Assembly (NCBI RefSeq): GCF_003002915.1
Contig: NZ_PVTG01000007.1
Coordinates: forward strand, 124,001-188,000
Length of the DNA stretch: 64,000 bases
Source of the DNA: Geodermatophilus tzadiensis
Lineage (GTDB): Bacteria > Actinomycetota > Actinomycetes > Mycobacteriales > Geodermatophilaceae
Direction of reading: 5' to 3'
Position 1 is the stretch's first letter, and each line of letters begins with the position of its first letter. Position numbers and translations under genes: made by a program. This document shows positions 24,995-33,788 of the stretch, one piece after another. The notes under the pieces were generated by a model. That model saw nothing but the letters and a program-made list of their open reading frames with translations, ran no database searches and was not told where the DNA came from.

Positions 24995-26581
24995 GTGGCG
25001 ATGATCGTGCTGGTCGGTTTCATGGGAGCGGGCAAGACGACGGTCGGGCACGTCCTGGCCGAGCGGCTGGGCACGCCCTTCGTCGACAGTGACGTCTACA
25101 TCGAGCAGCAACTCGGCCGCAGCATCGTCGACGTCTTCGCCGCTGAGGGAGAAGAGCACTTCCGGGAGATCGAGCACCGGTCGATCAACGAGTTGGTCCG
25201 TGGCTCCGACGCGGTCCTGGCGCTCGGCGGCGGCGCCCTGGGGGATCCGCGGACACGAGCCATCCTGCGCAAGACCACCGTCGTGTACCTACGGGTCGAC
25301 TACGACGAGGCCCTGTCGAGAGTCCACCAGGACCTGTTCCGCCCCATGCTGCAGCGCGCCGATCTCGACCAGACCTACTCACGGCGCCTGCAGGCCTATG
25401 CCGAGGTCGCAGCGATACAGGTGGACACGAACGGACGCCGTCCCGACGCCGTCGCCCTCGACGTCCTGAGGGAGCTCACCCGCCTGCCCAGCACTCCACC
25501 GGGGACCTCCAACATCCTCGTGACTCCCGTCGGCGGCACCTACTACGCGCATGTCGGCAGGCAACTGCTCGACCTGGCGGGCACCTTGTTGCCCACCTCG
25601 ACGGACATCGAGCAGGCGGTCATCGTGGAATCCGATCGGGACACGAGCACCGCCGACCGCGTGGCCGCAAGCGTCACCGCCCAGGGCATCTCGGTCACAC
25701 GAGTGCCGGTTCCGGACACGGAGGCGGACAAGGATCTCGCCGCGGTTCGCCATGTCGCCGGTCAGTTGGCCGACGTCGCGCTGCACACGAACGACCTGGT
25801 CGTGGCTGTGGGCGGGGAGCCGGTCTGCGACCTCGCCGGATTCGTCGCCGCCACCTTCAACCGAGGCACCCGGCTGGCCCTGGTGCCCACCACGCTCGTC
25901 GCCCAGGCCGATTCCGCCATCGGTGGCAAGAACGCGATCAACATGCCCCAGGGGCGCAATCTCATGGGGACGATCCACCAACCCACGGTCGTCATCGCCG
26001 ACGTCACCACCGCATGTGCCAACGTGGAGCGTGGCTTCCGAGCCGGATTGTCCGAGATCGCCAAACACGCGCTGATCAGCCGGAGCGACCTGCTCCACGT
26101 TCTCGAAGAATCATCCGAAGGCGCCTGTTCAGCCGACGTCGACGCTGTGCACCAGCTCGTCAGCCGCAGTCTCGAGATCAAGGCCGACATCGTCAGTCGG
26201 GACGAGCGCGCGACCGCGGAGCGGATCGTTCTCAACTACGGCCACACCTTCGGTCACGCGATCGATCTGGTGACAGGGCAAGTGGAGGACCAAGGTCAGT
26301 CGGTGTCGCTGGGCATGATGGCCGCCGCCCATCTCGCCCGCCGCCAGGGACGTGTTGGCGACGACGTGGTCGACCGGCACCGGCACCTCCTGTCGAGGCT
26401 GGGACTGCCGACCACGGGGCGCTTCGACCTGGAAGCCATGAAACGCGCGTGGCTGCGGGACAAGAAGTACCGGCACGGGGTCCGCTTCGTCGTCCTCAAC
26501 GGGTTGGGACGAGCCGAGACGGGGGTCACCGCCTCGACCGACATGCTGGCGGACGTGCTGGACGACCTGGCGAGGCGCTGA
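24995..26581 (+). CDS. Shikimate kinase / 3-dehydroquinate synthase-like fusion
   Basis: 528 aa. Residues 1-165 are a shikimate kinase: GFMGAGKTT (8-16), DSD (31-33), the FREIE and GGGALGDPRTR loops, and RPML. Residues about 170-528 are a dehydroquinate-synthase fold: VPTTLVAQADSAIGGKNAIN, GLSEIAKHALI (Glu ligand), LNYGHTFGHAI (His ligand), RDKKYRHGVRF. Two deviations stand out. The NAD loop normally GGGVvGD reads GGEPVCD (273-279), and the third metal ligand in LHGEAV is replaced, reading QGQSV (Gln433). AroKB fusions are known, for example in Thermotoga. This accessory copy may be a divergent sugar-phosphate cyclase. GTG 24995 or ATG 25001 starts it. Confidence 0.87.
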   Translation: MAMIVLVGFMGAGKTTVGHVLAERLGTPFVDSDVYIEQQLGRSIVDVFAAEGEEHFREIEHRSINELVRGSDAVLALGGGALGDPRTRAILRKTTVVYLRVDYDEALSRVHQDLFRPMLQRADLDQTYSRRLQAYAEVAAIQVDTNGRRPDAVALDVLRELTRLPSTPPGTSNILVTPVGGTYYAHVGRQLLDLAGTLLPTSTDIEQAVIVESDRDTSTADRVAASVTAQGISVTRVPVPDTEADKDLAAVRHVAGQLADVALHTNDLVVAVGGEPVCDLAGFVAATFNRGTRLALVPTTLVAQADSAIGGKNAINMPQGRNLMGTIHQPTVVIADVTTACANVERGFRAGLSEIAKHALISRSDLLHVLEESSEGACSADVDAVHQLVSRSLEIKADIVSRDERATAERIVLNYGHTFGHAIDLVTGQVEDQGQSVSLGMMAAAHLARRQGRVGDDVVDRHRHLLSRLGLPTTGRFDLEAMKRAWLRDKKYRHGVRFVVLNGLGRAETGVTASTDMLADVLDDLARR

Positions 26582-26775
26582 CGCGCGAAGCGGCGACGCC
26601 TTCGACCGGTAGCCCACCGCGCTACGACACCGAGCGGCCCCGCTCTCCGTCACCGCCGGACCGGCCACACGGAGCCGCCGCGGACCTCGACGCGGCGCTC
26701 GCCGCAGTCCGTCGTGGCCAGCTCAGGGTCGGATGACGGTGACCAGGTGGTGGTCACACCGTCCCGACAAGCCGT

Positions 26776-26828
26776 CAGGGGCCGTTCCGGATCTCTCCGG
26801 ACACGGCCCCTGAGCTGCGGTCTCCCGC
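26776..26828 (-). terminator. Terminator of tRNA-Pro; 53-bp direct repeat, copy 2
   Basis: On the minus strand the sequence begins three bases behind the tRNA-Pro 3' end. CAGGGGCCGT/ACGGCCCCTG forms the outer stem (26776-26812), with TCCGGA arms inside. The whole 53-base block is identical to 7195-7247. Here it has a clear job as the tRNA terminator. Confidence 0.75.
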
Positions 26829-26830
26829 TG

Positions 26831-26904
<74 letters not shown>

Positions 26905-26909
26905 AGCGC

Positions 26910-26929
26910 CGGGCGGCTCGCGCCGCCCG
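26910..26929 (-). terminator. Hairpin terminator behind the cyd operon
   Basis: CGGGCGGC (26910-26917), loop TCGC, then GCCGCCCG (26922-26929). A perfect 8-bp GC stem lies 50 bases behind the last gene of the minus-strand cyd operon and six bases in front of tRNA-Pro, so it would insulate the tRNA from operon read-through. Confidence 0.7.
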
Positions 26930-26979
26930 ATCGCTGCTCCAGCAGGCTACCGCACCCGCTCGCCCGATCTGCGCGGTGG

Positions 26980-27864
26980 TCAGGCCGGCACGGCGTCCCG
27001 GTCGGTGCTGAGCACCTCGCGCAGCCGGGCCGCGAACGCCGCGACGTCGGCCGGCGGGCCGTAGGGCGAGTCGAGGAAGCTGCCGTGGTCGCCGGGGAAC
27101 ACGACCGGCTCGACGCCCAGCGCCGCGGCCACGGCGAGGCCGCCCCGATGCGCGAGCTGCCCGACCGAGCCCTCCCCCACCGCGGGCACGATCCGCGTCG
27201 ACGAGGCCCGCAGCGCCGCGACCTCGTGCTCGTGCGCGGTGCACGACAGCAGGTTCTGCGCGAGCAGCACGTCGTCCCGGGAGCCGTCGTCGTCGGCCGG
27301 CAGGCCGAAGGCGGCGGGGTCGGCGGCCGGCTGCCGGGTGAACTCCTCGGTGAGCGGCCCCTGGTGCATCACCAGCCGGACGAACTCCGCCATCCCGGCG
27401 CCGAACCCGCGGCGCCGGTAGGTGTCGTGCACGTGCCGGCAGGCGGCCAGCGCGGCCTCCCGGTCGGGCAGCAGCTGCGACGCCGGCGGCTCGTGCGCGA
27501 CCAGGGTGCGCACCTGGCCGGGGTGCCGGGCCACCCAGACGAGCGCGTTGACCGCTCCCCCGCTGCTGGCCAGCACGTCCACCGGCCCGCCGCCGACCGC
27601 CTCGGCCACCCGCGACAGGTCGTCGGCGTGCTCCTCGGGCGTGGAGGTGGCCGCGCCGTCGGTGCGGCGGCTGCGCTCGGCGCCGCGCGGGTCGTAGGTG
27701 ACCACCGTGCGGTCGGGGAACTGCGCCGCGAGCGAGCCGAAACCGGAGGCGGCCATCGGCGAGCCGACGAGCAGCAGCGGCGGCCCGTCGCCGGTGCCGG
27801 GCCGGACGTCGTAGGTGACGACGGCGCCGGCCGTCTCGAGGGTGTGCGTCTGCGGTGTGGTCAT
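26980..27864 (-). CDS. Alpha/beta hydrolase, last gene of the cyd operon
   Basis: 294 aa. Strand-turn VLASSGGAV places the nucleophile Ser101 in an elbow where the first Gly of GxSxG is Ala; YDPRGAERS and the His of FPGDHGSF complete the fold. ATG 27864 overlaps the cydC stop (ATGA), so it is translationally coupled to the cytochrome bd assembly exporter. It is not a normal part of cyd operons and its substrate is unknown. Similar stand-alone proteins are annotated only as hydrolases. Confidence 0.8.
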   Translation of the reverse strand: MTTPQTHTLETAGAVVTYDVRPGTGDGPPLLLVGSPMAASGFGSLAAQFPDRTVVTYDPRGAERSRRTDGAATSTPEEHADDLSRVAEAVGGGPVDVLASSGGAVNALVWVARHPGQVRTLVAHEPPASQLLPDREAALAACRHVHDTYRRRGFGAGMAEFVRLVMHQGPLTEEFTRQPAADPAAFGLPADDDGSRDDVLLAQNLLSCTAHEHEVAALRASSTRIVPAVGEGSVGQLAHRGGLAVAAALGVEPVVFPGDHGSFLDSPYGPPADVAAFAARLREVLSTDRDAVPA

Positions 27865-29510
27865 GCACCGGTAGACGCCGGGTGGAGGCGGGACTCATCG
27901 GTGCCGAGGTCGACCACCCGCCACCGCTCGTCGAGGGCCGCGGCGTCGTGGGTGACCAGCAGCACGGCGCGGGCGTCGCGGGCCAGCAGGTCGAGCACGC
28001 GGGCCGACAGCGCGGGGTCCAGGTGCGCGGTGGGCTCGTCGAGCAGCAGCACGTCGGCCGGGCTGAGCAGCGCGCGGGCCAGCCCGACCCGCGCTCGCTC
28101 GCCGGCCGACAGGCGCTCCCCGCCTTCTCCCACCCAGCCGTCCAGCCCGGGTGCGGTGGCCAGGTGCGCGAGCCCGACGTCGTCGAGGACGGCGAGCAGC
28201 TCGGCGTCGGTGGCGTCGTGCCGGCCCAGGCGCAGGTTGCCGGCCAGCGTGCCGCCGAGCAGCTGCGGCGCCTGCGCGGCCCAGGCCAGCCGTGACCGGA
28301 CGCCGTCCAGCGGCAGCTCGCGCAGGTCGGTGCCGCCGAGGGTGACCCGCCCGGCGTCGGGGTCCCGTGCGCGCAGCGCCAGGTCCAGCACGGTGCTCTT
28401 GCCCGCGCCGCTGCGTCCGGTCAGCGCCACCTTCGCCCCGTCGGCGACGGCGAGGTCGAGGCCGGCGACGGCCGGCTCCGCGCTGCCCGGGTAGCGCAGC
28501 GTGACGCCCTCCAGCCGCAGCGCCGACCCCGGCGGCAGCGGCGCGGGCTCCTGGGGGTCGGTCACCGCGGGCCGCTGCTCCCCCAGCTCCCGCACCCGGC
28601 CGGCGGCGGCGCGGATGCCGCCGGCGACGCTCCACGCCACGCCCAGCCCGCCCACGGCCTCGAACGCCCCGAGCACCCCCAGCGCGCACGCCGCCAGCAG
28701 CAGCACGTCGGTGGTCCCCGCGGCGACGTCGGTGCCGACCAGCCAGAGCGCCGCGACCAGGCCCAGCCCGGGCACGCCCTCCCGGCACAGCGTCGTGGCC
28801 GCGGCCAGCCGGGCGGCGGCCCGCTCGGCCTCCTCCTGCCGGTCGAGGTGGCCCTCCAGCGCGCGCAGCGCCGTCGCGCCGCCGTCCCCGCCGAGGTGGT
28901 CGGCCAGGCCGCGCACCAGGTCGAGGGTGTCGGCGGCGACGGCGGCGTCGGCCCGCGCCGCGGCCACCGCGGCGCGCCGTCCGGCCCGGGCCGCGGCGGC
29001 CGGCACGGCGACGCCGAGCACCAGCAGCAGCCCGGCGAGCACCAGCGCGGTGGCCGGCGAGACCAGCGCGGTGGACGCCACGGCGACCCCGCCGGCGACG
29101 ACGGCCAGCCCGGTGGGCACCACCAGCCGGGCGACCACGCCCTGCAGCTCGTCGACGTCGGTGCGCACCCGCGACAGCAGCTGCCCGCCGCGCGCGCCGC
29201 TCAGCGCCGCGGGCGCCAGCGGGGTCAGCCGCTCGAGCAGCCGCCCCCGCACCCGGGCCACCAGCCGCAGGGTGACGTCGTGGGTGACCAGCCGCTCGGT
29301 GTAGCGCAGCGCGGCGCGGGCGACGCCGAAGAAGCGCACCCCGGTGATCAGCGGCATGAGCACCAGCAGCGTCGAGGGCCGCTGCGACGCGCCGGTGATC
29401 AGCGCGCCGGACGTGGCCAGCAGGCCCGCGCCGCACAGCACGGTGAGCGCGCCCAGGACGACCGCCAGCGCCGTCCGCGGGCCGCGCACCAGCCCGAGCA
29501 GCTCGCTCAC
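27861..29510 (-). CDS. cydC: Thiol exporter ABC subunit CydC
   Basis: 549 aa from GTG 29510, overlapping the cydD stop (GTGA). The N-terminal half has six hydrophobic segments (LLATSGALITGASQRPSTLLVLMPL; GVRFFGVARAALRYTERLVTHD is the classic CydC motif). The ATPase half shows Walker A GRSGAGKST, the Q-loop AAQAPQL, signature LSAGERAR and Walker B VLLLDEPTAHLD. With CydD it exports cysteine/glutathione-type thiols and is needed for maturation of cytochrome bd. Confidence 0.93.
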   Translation of the reverse strand: MSELLGLVRGPRTALAVVLGALTVLCGAGLLATSGALITGASQRPSTLLVLMPLITGVRFFGVARAALRYTERLVTHDVTLRLVARVRGRLLERLTPLAPAALSGARGGQLLSRVRTDVDELQGVVARLVVPTGLAVVAGGVAVASTALVSPATALVLAGLLLVLGVAVPAAAARAGRRAAVAAARADAAVAADTLDLVRGLADHLGGDGGATALRALEGHLDRQEEAERAAARLAAATTLCREGVPGLGLVAALWLVGTDVAAGTTDVLLLAACALGVLGAFEAVGGLGVAWSVAGGIRAAAGRVRELGEQRPAVTDPQEPAPLPPGSALRLEGVTLRYPGSAEPAVAGLDLAVADGAKVALTGRSGAGKSTVLDLALRARDPDAGRVTLGGTDLRELPLDGVRSRLAWAAQAPQLLGGTLAGNLRLGRHDATDAELLAVLDDVGLAHLATAPGLDGWVGEGGERLSAGERARVGLARALLSPADVLLLDEPTAHLDPALSARVLDLLARDARAVLLVTHDAAALDERWRVVDLGTDESRLHPASTGA

Positions 29511-31162
29511 CGGGGCACCGCGGGCAGCGCCAGGGCGCCGTCGGCCAGGGCCACGACCCGGTCGTGCAGCGCGAGCGGGGCGGTCCGGTGGGTGACGGTG
29601 ACCACGGTGCGCCCGGCCGCAGCCTCCTCGAGCGCCGCCAGCACCGCCTGCTCGGTGGCCTCGTCGAGCTGGCCGGTGGGCTCGTCGAGCACCAGCAGGC
29701 CGGCGTCCTTGACCAGCGCGCGGGCCAGCGCCAGGCGCACCCGCTCGCCGCCCGAGAGCCGGGCGGCGTCCTCGCCCAGGGGTGTGTCCGTCCCCTGCGG
29801 CAGCCGGCGCACCACCTCGAGCAGGCCGGCCCGCGCCAGTGCCCGCTCCACCTCGGCGGCGGTGGCGTCCGGCCGGCCCAGACGCACGTTGTCGGCGACG
29901 CTGCCCGGCAGCAGGAACGGCCGCTCGGGCACGTGCGCCACCCGGGCGCGCCAGGCGGCGGGGTCGAGCTCGGTCAGCGGCACGCCGTCGACGAGCACGG
30001 CGCCCTCGTCGGGGACGGCGAAGCCGAGCAGCAGCCGCACCAGGCTGGTCTTGCCCGCCCCGCTCGGGCCGACGAGCGCGGTGCGCGACAGCGGCGGCAG
30101 GTCGAGGTCGACGCCGTCGAGGGCCGCCCGCCCGCCGTGGCGCAGGGTGACGCCGCGCAGCGTCACGGCCGGCACGCCGGCGGGCACCGGGCGGCTGCCG
30201 GAGGCCGGCTCGGGGGCGTCGAGCAGCGCGAACACCCGCTCGGCCGCCGGCTCCCCCTCCAGGCCGGCGTGCCGGTCGGCGCCCAGGGCGCGCAGCGGCG
30301 CGAAGAACTCCGGCGTCAGCAGCAGCACCAGCAGCGCCCGCTGCAGGGTCAGCTGCCCCTCGAAGAGCCGCACGCCGACGGTGACCGCGACCAGCGCCGT
30401 GCACAGGACCGCGCCGAACTCGAGCACGAAGCCGGACAGGAACGCGGTGCGCAGCACCCGCATCGTGCTGACCCGGTGGGCCTCGCTGACGTCGGTGAGC
30501 CAGCGCGCGCTCGACCGCGCCCGCCCGTAGGCCACCAGCGTGGGCAGCACCCGCAGCGTGTCGGCCAGCGACGCCCCGAGCCGGGCCAGCGTCTCCCACT
30601 GGGCGCGCGCGGCGCGGGCGGCCAGCGTGCCGGTCAGCCACAGGAACAGCAGCACCAGCGGGCCGGTGAGCAGCAGGATCAGCGCCGACGCGGGGTCGAG
30701 CACCAGCACGGTCGCGGCCACCAGCGGCGGGACGACGGCGGCCGCCGTCGCCCCGGGCAGCAGCCGGCCGACGACGCCGTCGAGCCGGCCGACCCCCTCG
30801 GTGACCGTGGTGACCAGCTCGCCGTCCTGCTGCGCGCCGGCGTGCGCGGGACCGAGGGCGACCAGCTTGCGCAGCAGCGCCCCGCGCAGCCGGCGGCGGA
30901 CCCGCGCCGAGGTGCGGGCCACCGCCCGGTCGCGGACGGCGAGCACCCCGGCCCGCGCCAGCCAGGCCGCCGCCACCCCGCCGAGGGAGCCGGCGAGCGC
31001 GGCGGGTCGCGCGCCGTCGACGACCGCGGCCACGAAGGCGGCGACCAGCGCCCACTGCACCACCAGCAGCGCCCAGGTGAGCACGCCGGCGACCGCGCAC
31101 AGCACCACCGAGCGGCGGACGCCGGGCACCGTGAGCAGCCGCCCGGCCGGGCCCCGGGGCAT
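29507..31162 (-). CDS. cydD: Thiol exporter ABC subunit CydD
   Basis: 551 aa. The membrane half contains GVLTWALLVVQWALVAAFVAAVV and EFGAVLCTALVAVTVGVRLFEG; the nucleotide-binding half has GPSGAGKTS, the loop HVPERPFLLPGSVADNV, signature LSGGERVR and Walker B LLVLDEPTGQLD. The start ATG 31162 shares one base with the cydB stop (TGATG), so the four cyd genes form one translationally coupled operon in the order A, B, D, C. Confidence 0.93.
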   Translation of the reverse strand: MPRGPAGRLLTVPGVRRSVVLCAVAGVLTWALLVVQWALVAAFVAAVVDGARPAALAGSLGGVAAAWLARAGVLAVRDRAVARTSARVRRRLRGALLRKLVALGPAHAGAQQDGELVTTVTEGVGRLDGVVGRLLPGATAAAVVPPLVAATVLVLDPASALILLLTGPLVLLFLWLTGTLAARAARAQWETLARLGASLADTLRVLPTLVAYGRARSSARWLTDVSEAHRVSTMRVLRTAFLSGFVLEFGAVLCTALVAVTVGVRLFEGQLTLQRALLVLLLTPEFFAPLRALGADRHAGLEGEPAAERVFALLDAPEPASGSRPVPAGVPAVTLRGVTLRHGGRAALDGVDLDLPPLSRTALVGPSGAGKTSLVRLLLGFAVPDEGAVLVDGVPLTELDPAAWRARVAHVPERPFLLPGSVADNVRLGRPDATAAEVERALARAGLLEVVRRLPQGTDTPLGEDAARLSGGERVRLALARALVKDAGLLVLDEPTGQLDEATEQAVLAALEEAAAGRTVVTVTHRTAPLALHDRVVALADGALALPAVPR

Positions 31163-32196
31163 CAGTAGCCGTGCTTGAGCGAGCCCTCGTCGGGGCGGAC
31201 GCGCTCACGGAAGACGTAGTAGTTCCAGATCTGGTAGCCGATGATCAGCGGCAGGAAGATCCCGCCCACCCAGGTCATCAGCACCAGCGTGTAGTGCTGG
31301 CTGGCCGTCTCCTCCAGCGTCAGGCCGAAGTCGGGGTCGAGCGTGGAGGGCAGCACCTCGCCGCGGGTGAACAGCGCGATGAACACCGTGACGGTGGCGA
31401 ACAGGATGGTCAGGCCGCTCATCGTGAAGGCGAGGGTGTCGCGGCGGCGGGACAGCGCCAGCCAGATGCTGGCCAGGGTGAGGAACGCCGCGACCGGGAA
31501 GAACCAGGGCAGCACGCCGAAGCTCTCGAACAGGCCCTCGGTCACGTAGCCCATGACGACGAACCCGACGACCGCCACCGTGGCCAGCGCGCCCCAGCGC
31601 AGCGCGGCCCGGCGGGCGCGGTCGTAGAGCACGGTGTCGGTGTGCAGGCGCAGCAGCAGGAAGTTGGCGCCGTGCAGCATGAACAGCAGCAGCGTCGTCG
31701 CCCCGCCGAGCAGCGAGAACGGCGTGAACATCTCCAGCAGCCCGCCCTGCACCCGCCCCTCGCGGCCCACCGGCATGCCCTCGATGAGCTTGGCCATGAT
31801 GACGCCCCACAGGAACGAGGGGACGACGCTGCCGGCGAAGGACATCCAGTCCCAGAACGCGCGCCACCGCTCGCTGTCGACCTGGTTGCGGTACTCGAAG
31901 GAGACCCCGCGCAGCAGCAGCGCCAGCAGGATGGCGACGAACAGCGGGTACATGCCACTGAACACCGCGCCGTACCAGACGGGGAAGGTGGAGAACATCA
32001 GCCCGGCGGCGGCGATCACCCACACCTCGTTGCCGTCCCAGAACGGCCCGATGGTGCCGGTCAGCGCCCGCTCCTCGGCCTCGGTGCGGGCGAGCGTGGG
32101 CCGCAGGATGTCGACGCCGAAGTCGAAGCCCTCGAGGAAGAAGTAGAGGGTGAAGGTGAGCGCGATCAGCCAGAACCACAGGGTGACCAGGTCCAC
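31162..32196 (-). CDS. cydB: Cytochrome bd ubiquinol/menaquinol oxidase subunit II
   Basis: 344 aa from GTG 32196, with AGGAGG eight bases upstream. Starts with LVTLWFWLIALTFTLYFFLEGFDFGVDIL, followed by GPFWDGNEVWVIAAAGLMFSTFP, the CydB hallmark, and about eight membrane helices. It pairs with CydA as the second pseudo-symmetric subunit and holds no haem itself in the bd family. Two bases separate it from the cydA stop. Confidence 0.95.
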   Translation of the reverse strand: MDLVTLWFWLIALTFTLYFFLEGFDFGVDILRPTLARTEAEERALTGTIGPFWDGNEVWVIAAAGLMFSTFPVWYGAVFSGMYPLFVAILLALLLRGVSFEYRNQVDSERWRAFWDWMSFAGSVVPSFLWGVIMAKLIEGMPVGREGRVQGGLLEMFTPFSLLGGATTLLLFMLHGANFLLLRLHTDTVLYDRARRAALRWGALATVAVVGFVVMGYVTEGLFESFGVLPWFFPVAAFLTLASIWLALSRRRDTLAFTMSGLTILFATVTVFIALFTRGEVLPSTLDPDFGLTLEETASQHYTLVLMTWVGGIFLPLIIGYQIWNYYVFRERVRPDEGSLKHGY

Positions 32197-32198
32197 CG

Positions 32199-33623
32199 TC
32201 AGTTCCTCCTCTCGTACCCCTGCAGGCCCACACCCTCGTAGTCCGGCGCGGGCGCGGCCACCAGCTGCGCCTCGGGCTTGCGGTGGATGCCGGCGCGCGC
32301 GGTGACGCTGAGCAGGTAGACGTCCAGCCCGATGAGCGCCAGGTACACCACCCACAGCCCGATCAGCCCGGCGAGCACCTCGCCGAAGGTGTTGGGGCTG
32401 ACGCCCTCCTCCACCGTCAGCAGCCCGTAGACCATGAACGGCTGGCGGCCCATCTCGGTGACAATCCAGCCGGTGAAGTTGGCGATCCACGGCAGCGGGA
32501 TGAACAGCACCAGCGCCCGGAGGAACCAGCGGGTCCCGTCCAGGCCGCGCCTGCGCCGCCACCAGAGGAACAGGCCCAGGAACGCCGTGGCCAGCAGCAG
32601 CGAGCCGATGCCGACCATGATCCGGAACGACCAGTACACCCAGGTCACGGGCGGGATGTAGTCGCCCTCGCCGTAGAGCTCCTGGTACTCCTCGTTGAGC
32701 GGGATGAGCCCCTCGTAGCGGCCCTCGAAGCTGTTGTAGGCCAGCACCGACCCGACGATGGGGATCTCGATGTTGAACGAGTTCTCCTGCGCCTCCTCGT
32801 CGATGAACGCGACCAGCGACCACGGCGCCGGGGAGTCCGACGTCTCCCACTGGGCCTCCATCGCCGCGAACTTCATCGGCTGGTCCTCGCGCGCCACCTG
32901 CGCCTCGGTGTGCCCGCTGACGACGGAGAACACGGTGCCGATGGCGGCGAAGACCAGGCCGATGCGCAGCGAGGCGGAGTAGACGTCGGTGTCCTGCCGG
33001 CGCAGCAGGTGGAAGGCGCTGATACCGAGCACGAAGAAGGCGGCGACCACCCAGGCGCTGCCCTGCACGTGGGCGAAGTACAGCCAGGCCTTGTAGTTGA
33101 AGACGACGGCACCGAAGTCGGTGAGCCGGGCCTGGCCCTCGACGACCTCGTAGCCCACGGGGTGGTGCATCCAGGCGTTGGCCAGCACGATCCAGAACGC
33201 GCTGATCTGCGTGCCGATGGCGACCAGCCAGATGCTGCCCAGCCGCATCCAGGGCCTGAGCCGGTCCTTGCCGAACCACCACAGCCCGATGAAGGTGCTC
33301 TCCAGGAAGAACGCCATGAGCACCTCGAGCGCCAGCGGGACGCCGAAGATGTTGCCGACGAAGTCGGAGTACTCGCTCCAGTTCATCCCGAACTGGAACT
33401 CCTGCACGATCCCGGTGACCACGCCGACGGCGAAGTTGATGAGGAAGAGGTGACCGAAGAAGTTGGTCATCTTCTCGTAGACGTGCCGCCGGTCCTCGCG
33501 GACGTAGGCGATCGTCTCCATCACCGCGATGAGGAAGGCCAGTCCCACGGTCAGCGAGACGAAGAAGAAGTGGAAGATGCTGGTCGAGGCGAACTGGAAC
33601 CTGCTGAGCTCGACCACGTCCAC
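32199..33623 (-). CDS. cydA: Cytochrome bd oxidase subunit I
   Basis: 474 aa, nine membrane helices. The haem b595 ligand is the His of RFQFASTSIFHF (His18 region); the haem b558 ligands lie in YFAHVQGSAW and near the Met of VTEMGRQPF. The quinol-binding loop after FSVVSGHTEAQVAREDQPMKFAAMEAQWET is short, as in actinobacteria. The conserved GRQPW element reads GRQPF here. The enzyme reduces oxygen with high affinity at the membrane. Confidence 0.95.
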   Translation of the reverse strand: MDVVELSRFQFASTSIFHFFFVSLTVGLAFLIAVMETIAYVREDRRHVYEKMTNFFGHLFLINFAVGVVTGIVQEFQFGMNWSEYSDFVGNIFGVPLALEVLMAFFLESTFIGLWWFGKDRLRPWMRLGSIWLVAIGTQISAFWIVLANAWMHHPVGYEVVEGQARLTDFGAVVFNYKAWLYFAHVQGSAWVVAAFFVLGISAFHLLRRQDTDVYSASLRIGLVFAAIGTVFSVVSGHTEAQVAREDQPMKFAAMEAQWETSDSPAPWSLVAFIDEEAQENSFNIEIPIVGSVLAYNSFEGRYEGLIPLNEEYQELYGEGDYIPPVTWVYWSFRIMVGIGSLLLATAFLGLFLWWRRRRGLDGTRWFLRALVLFIPLPWIANFTGWIVTEMGRQPFMVYGLLTVEEGVSPNTFGEVLAGLIGLWVVYLALIGLDVYLLSVTARAGIHRKPEAQLVAAPAPDYEGVGLQGYERRN

Positions 33624-33694
33624 GTGCGCACCACCTCGTCCGGGAGCCCGGCAGGGGACGCGCGGGGCTGGCGCGGCGGCCGGGCGCCCTCAGG

Positions 33695-33706
33695 GTTGCA
33701 CGCAAC
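33695..33706. promoter_or_regulatory. Palindrome upstream of cydA
   Basis: GTTGC-AC-GCAAC (33695-33706) is a perfect inverted repeat about 70 bases ahead of the cydA start, inside the only AT-richer patch of this intergenic region. It could bind the regulator of the cytochrome bd operon; the regulator is not identifiable here and the site does not resemble the Rex consensus. Confidence 0.35.
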
Positions 33707-33788
33707 TAGCTGACCTGCACCGCGAGCGGGAGCGGCCCCGCGAGCGGGGCGGCAGGCCGCGGGGCCGGAGCCGTGCCAGGCTCCCGGG

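Noticed and set aside
26582-26740. Frame ending AADLDAALAAVRRGQLRVG behind the fusion gene
   Set aside because: It resembles a protein end but has no start of its own and overlaps nothing recognisable; possibly a remnant.
27861-31208. A minus-strand frame of more than 1,100 codons joining cydD and cydC
   Set aside because: Only its second part is CydC; the first part is cydD read in a wrong frame. CydC begins at GTG 29510, where it overlaps the cydD stop.
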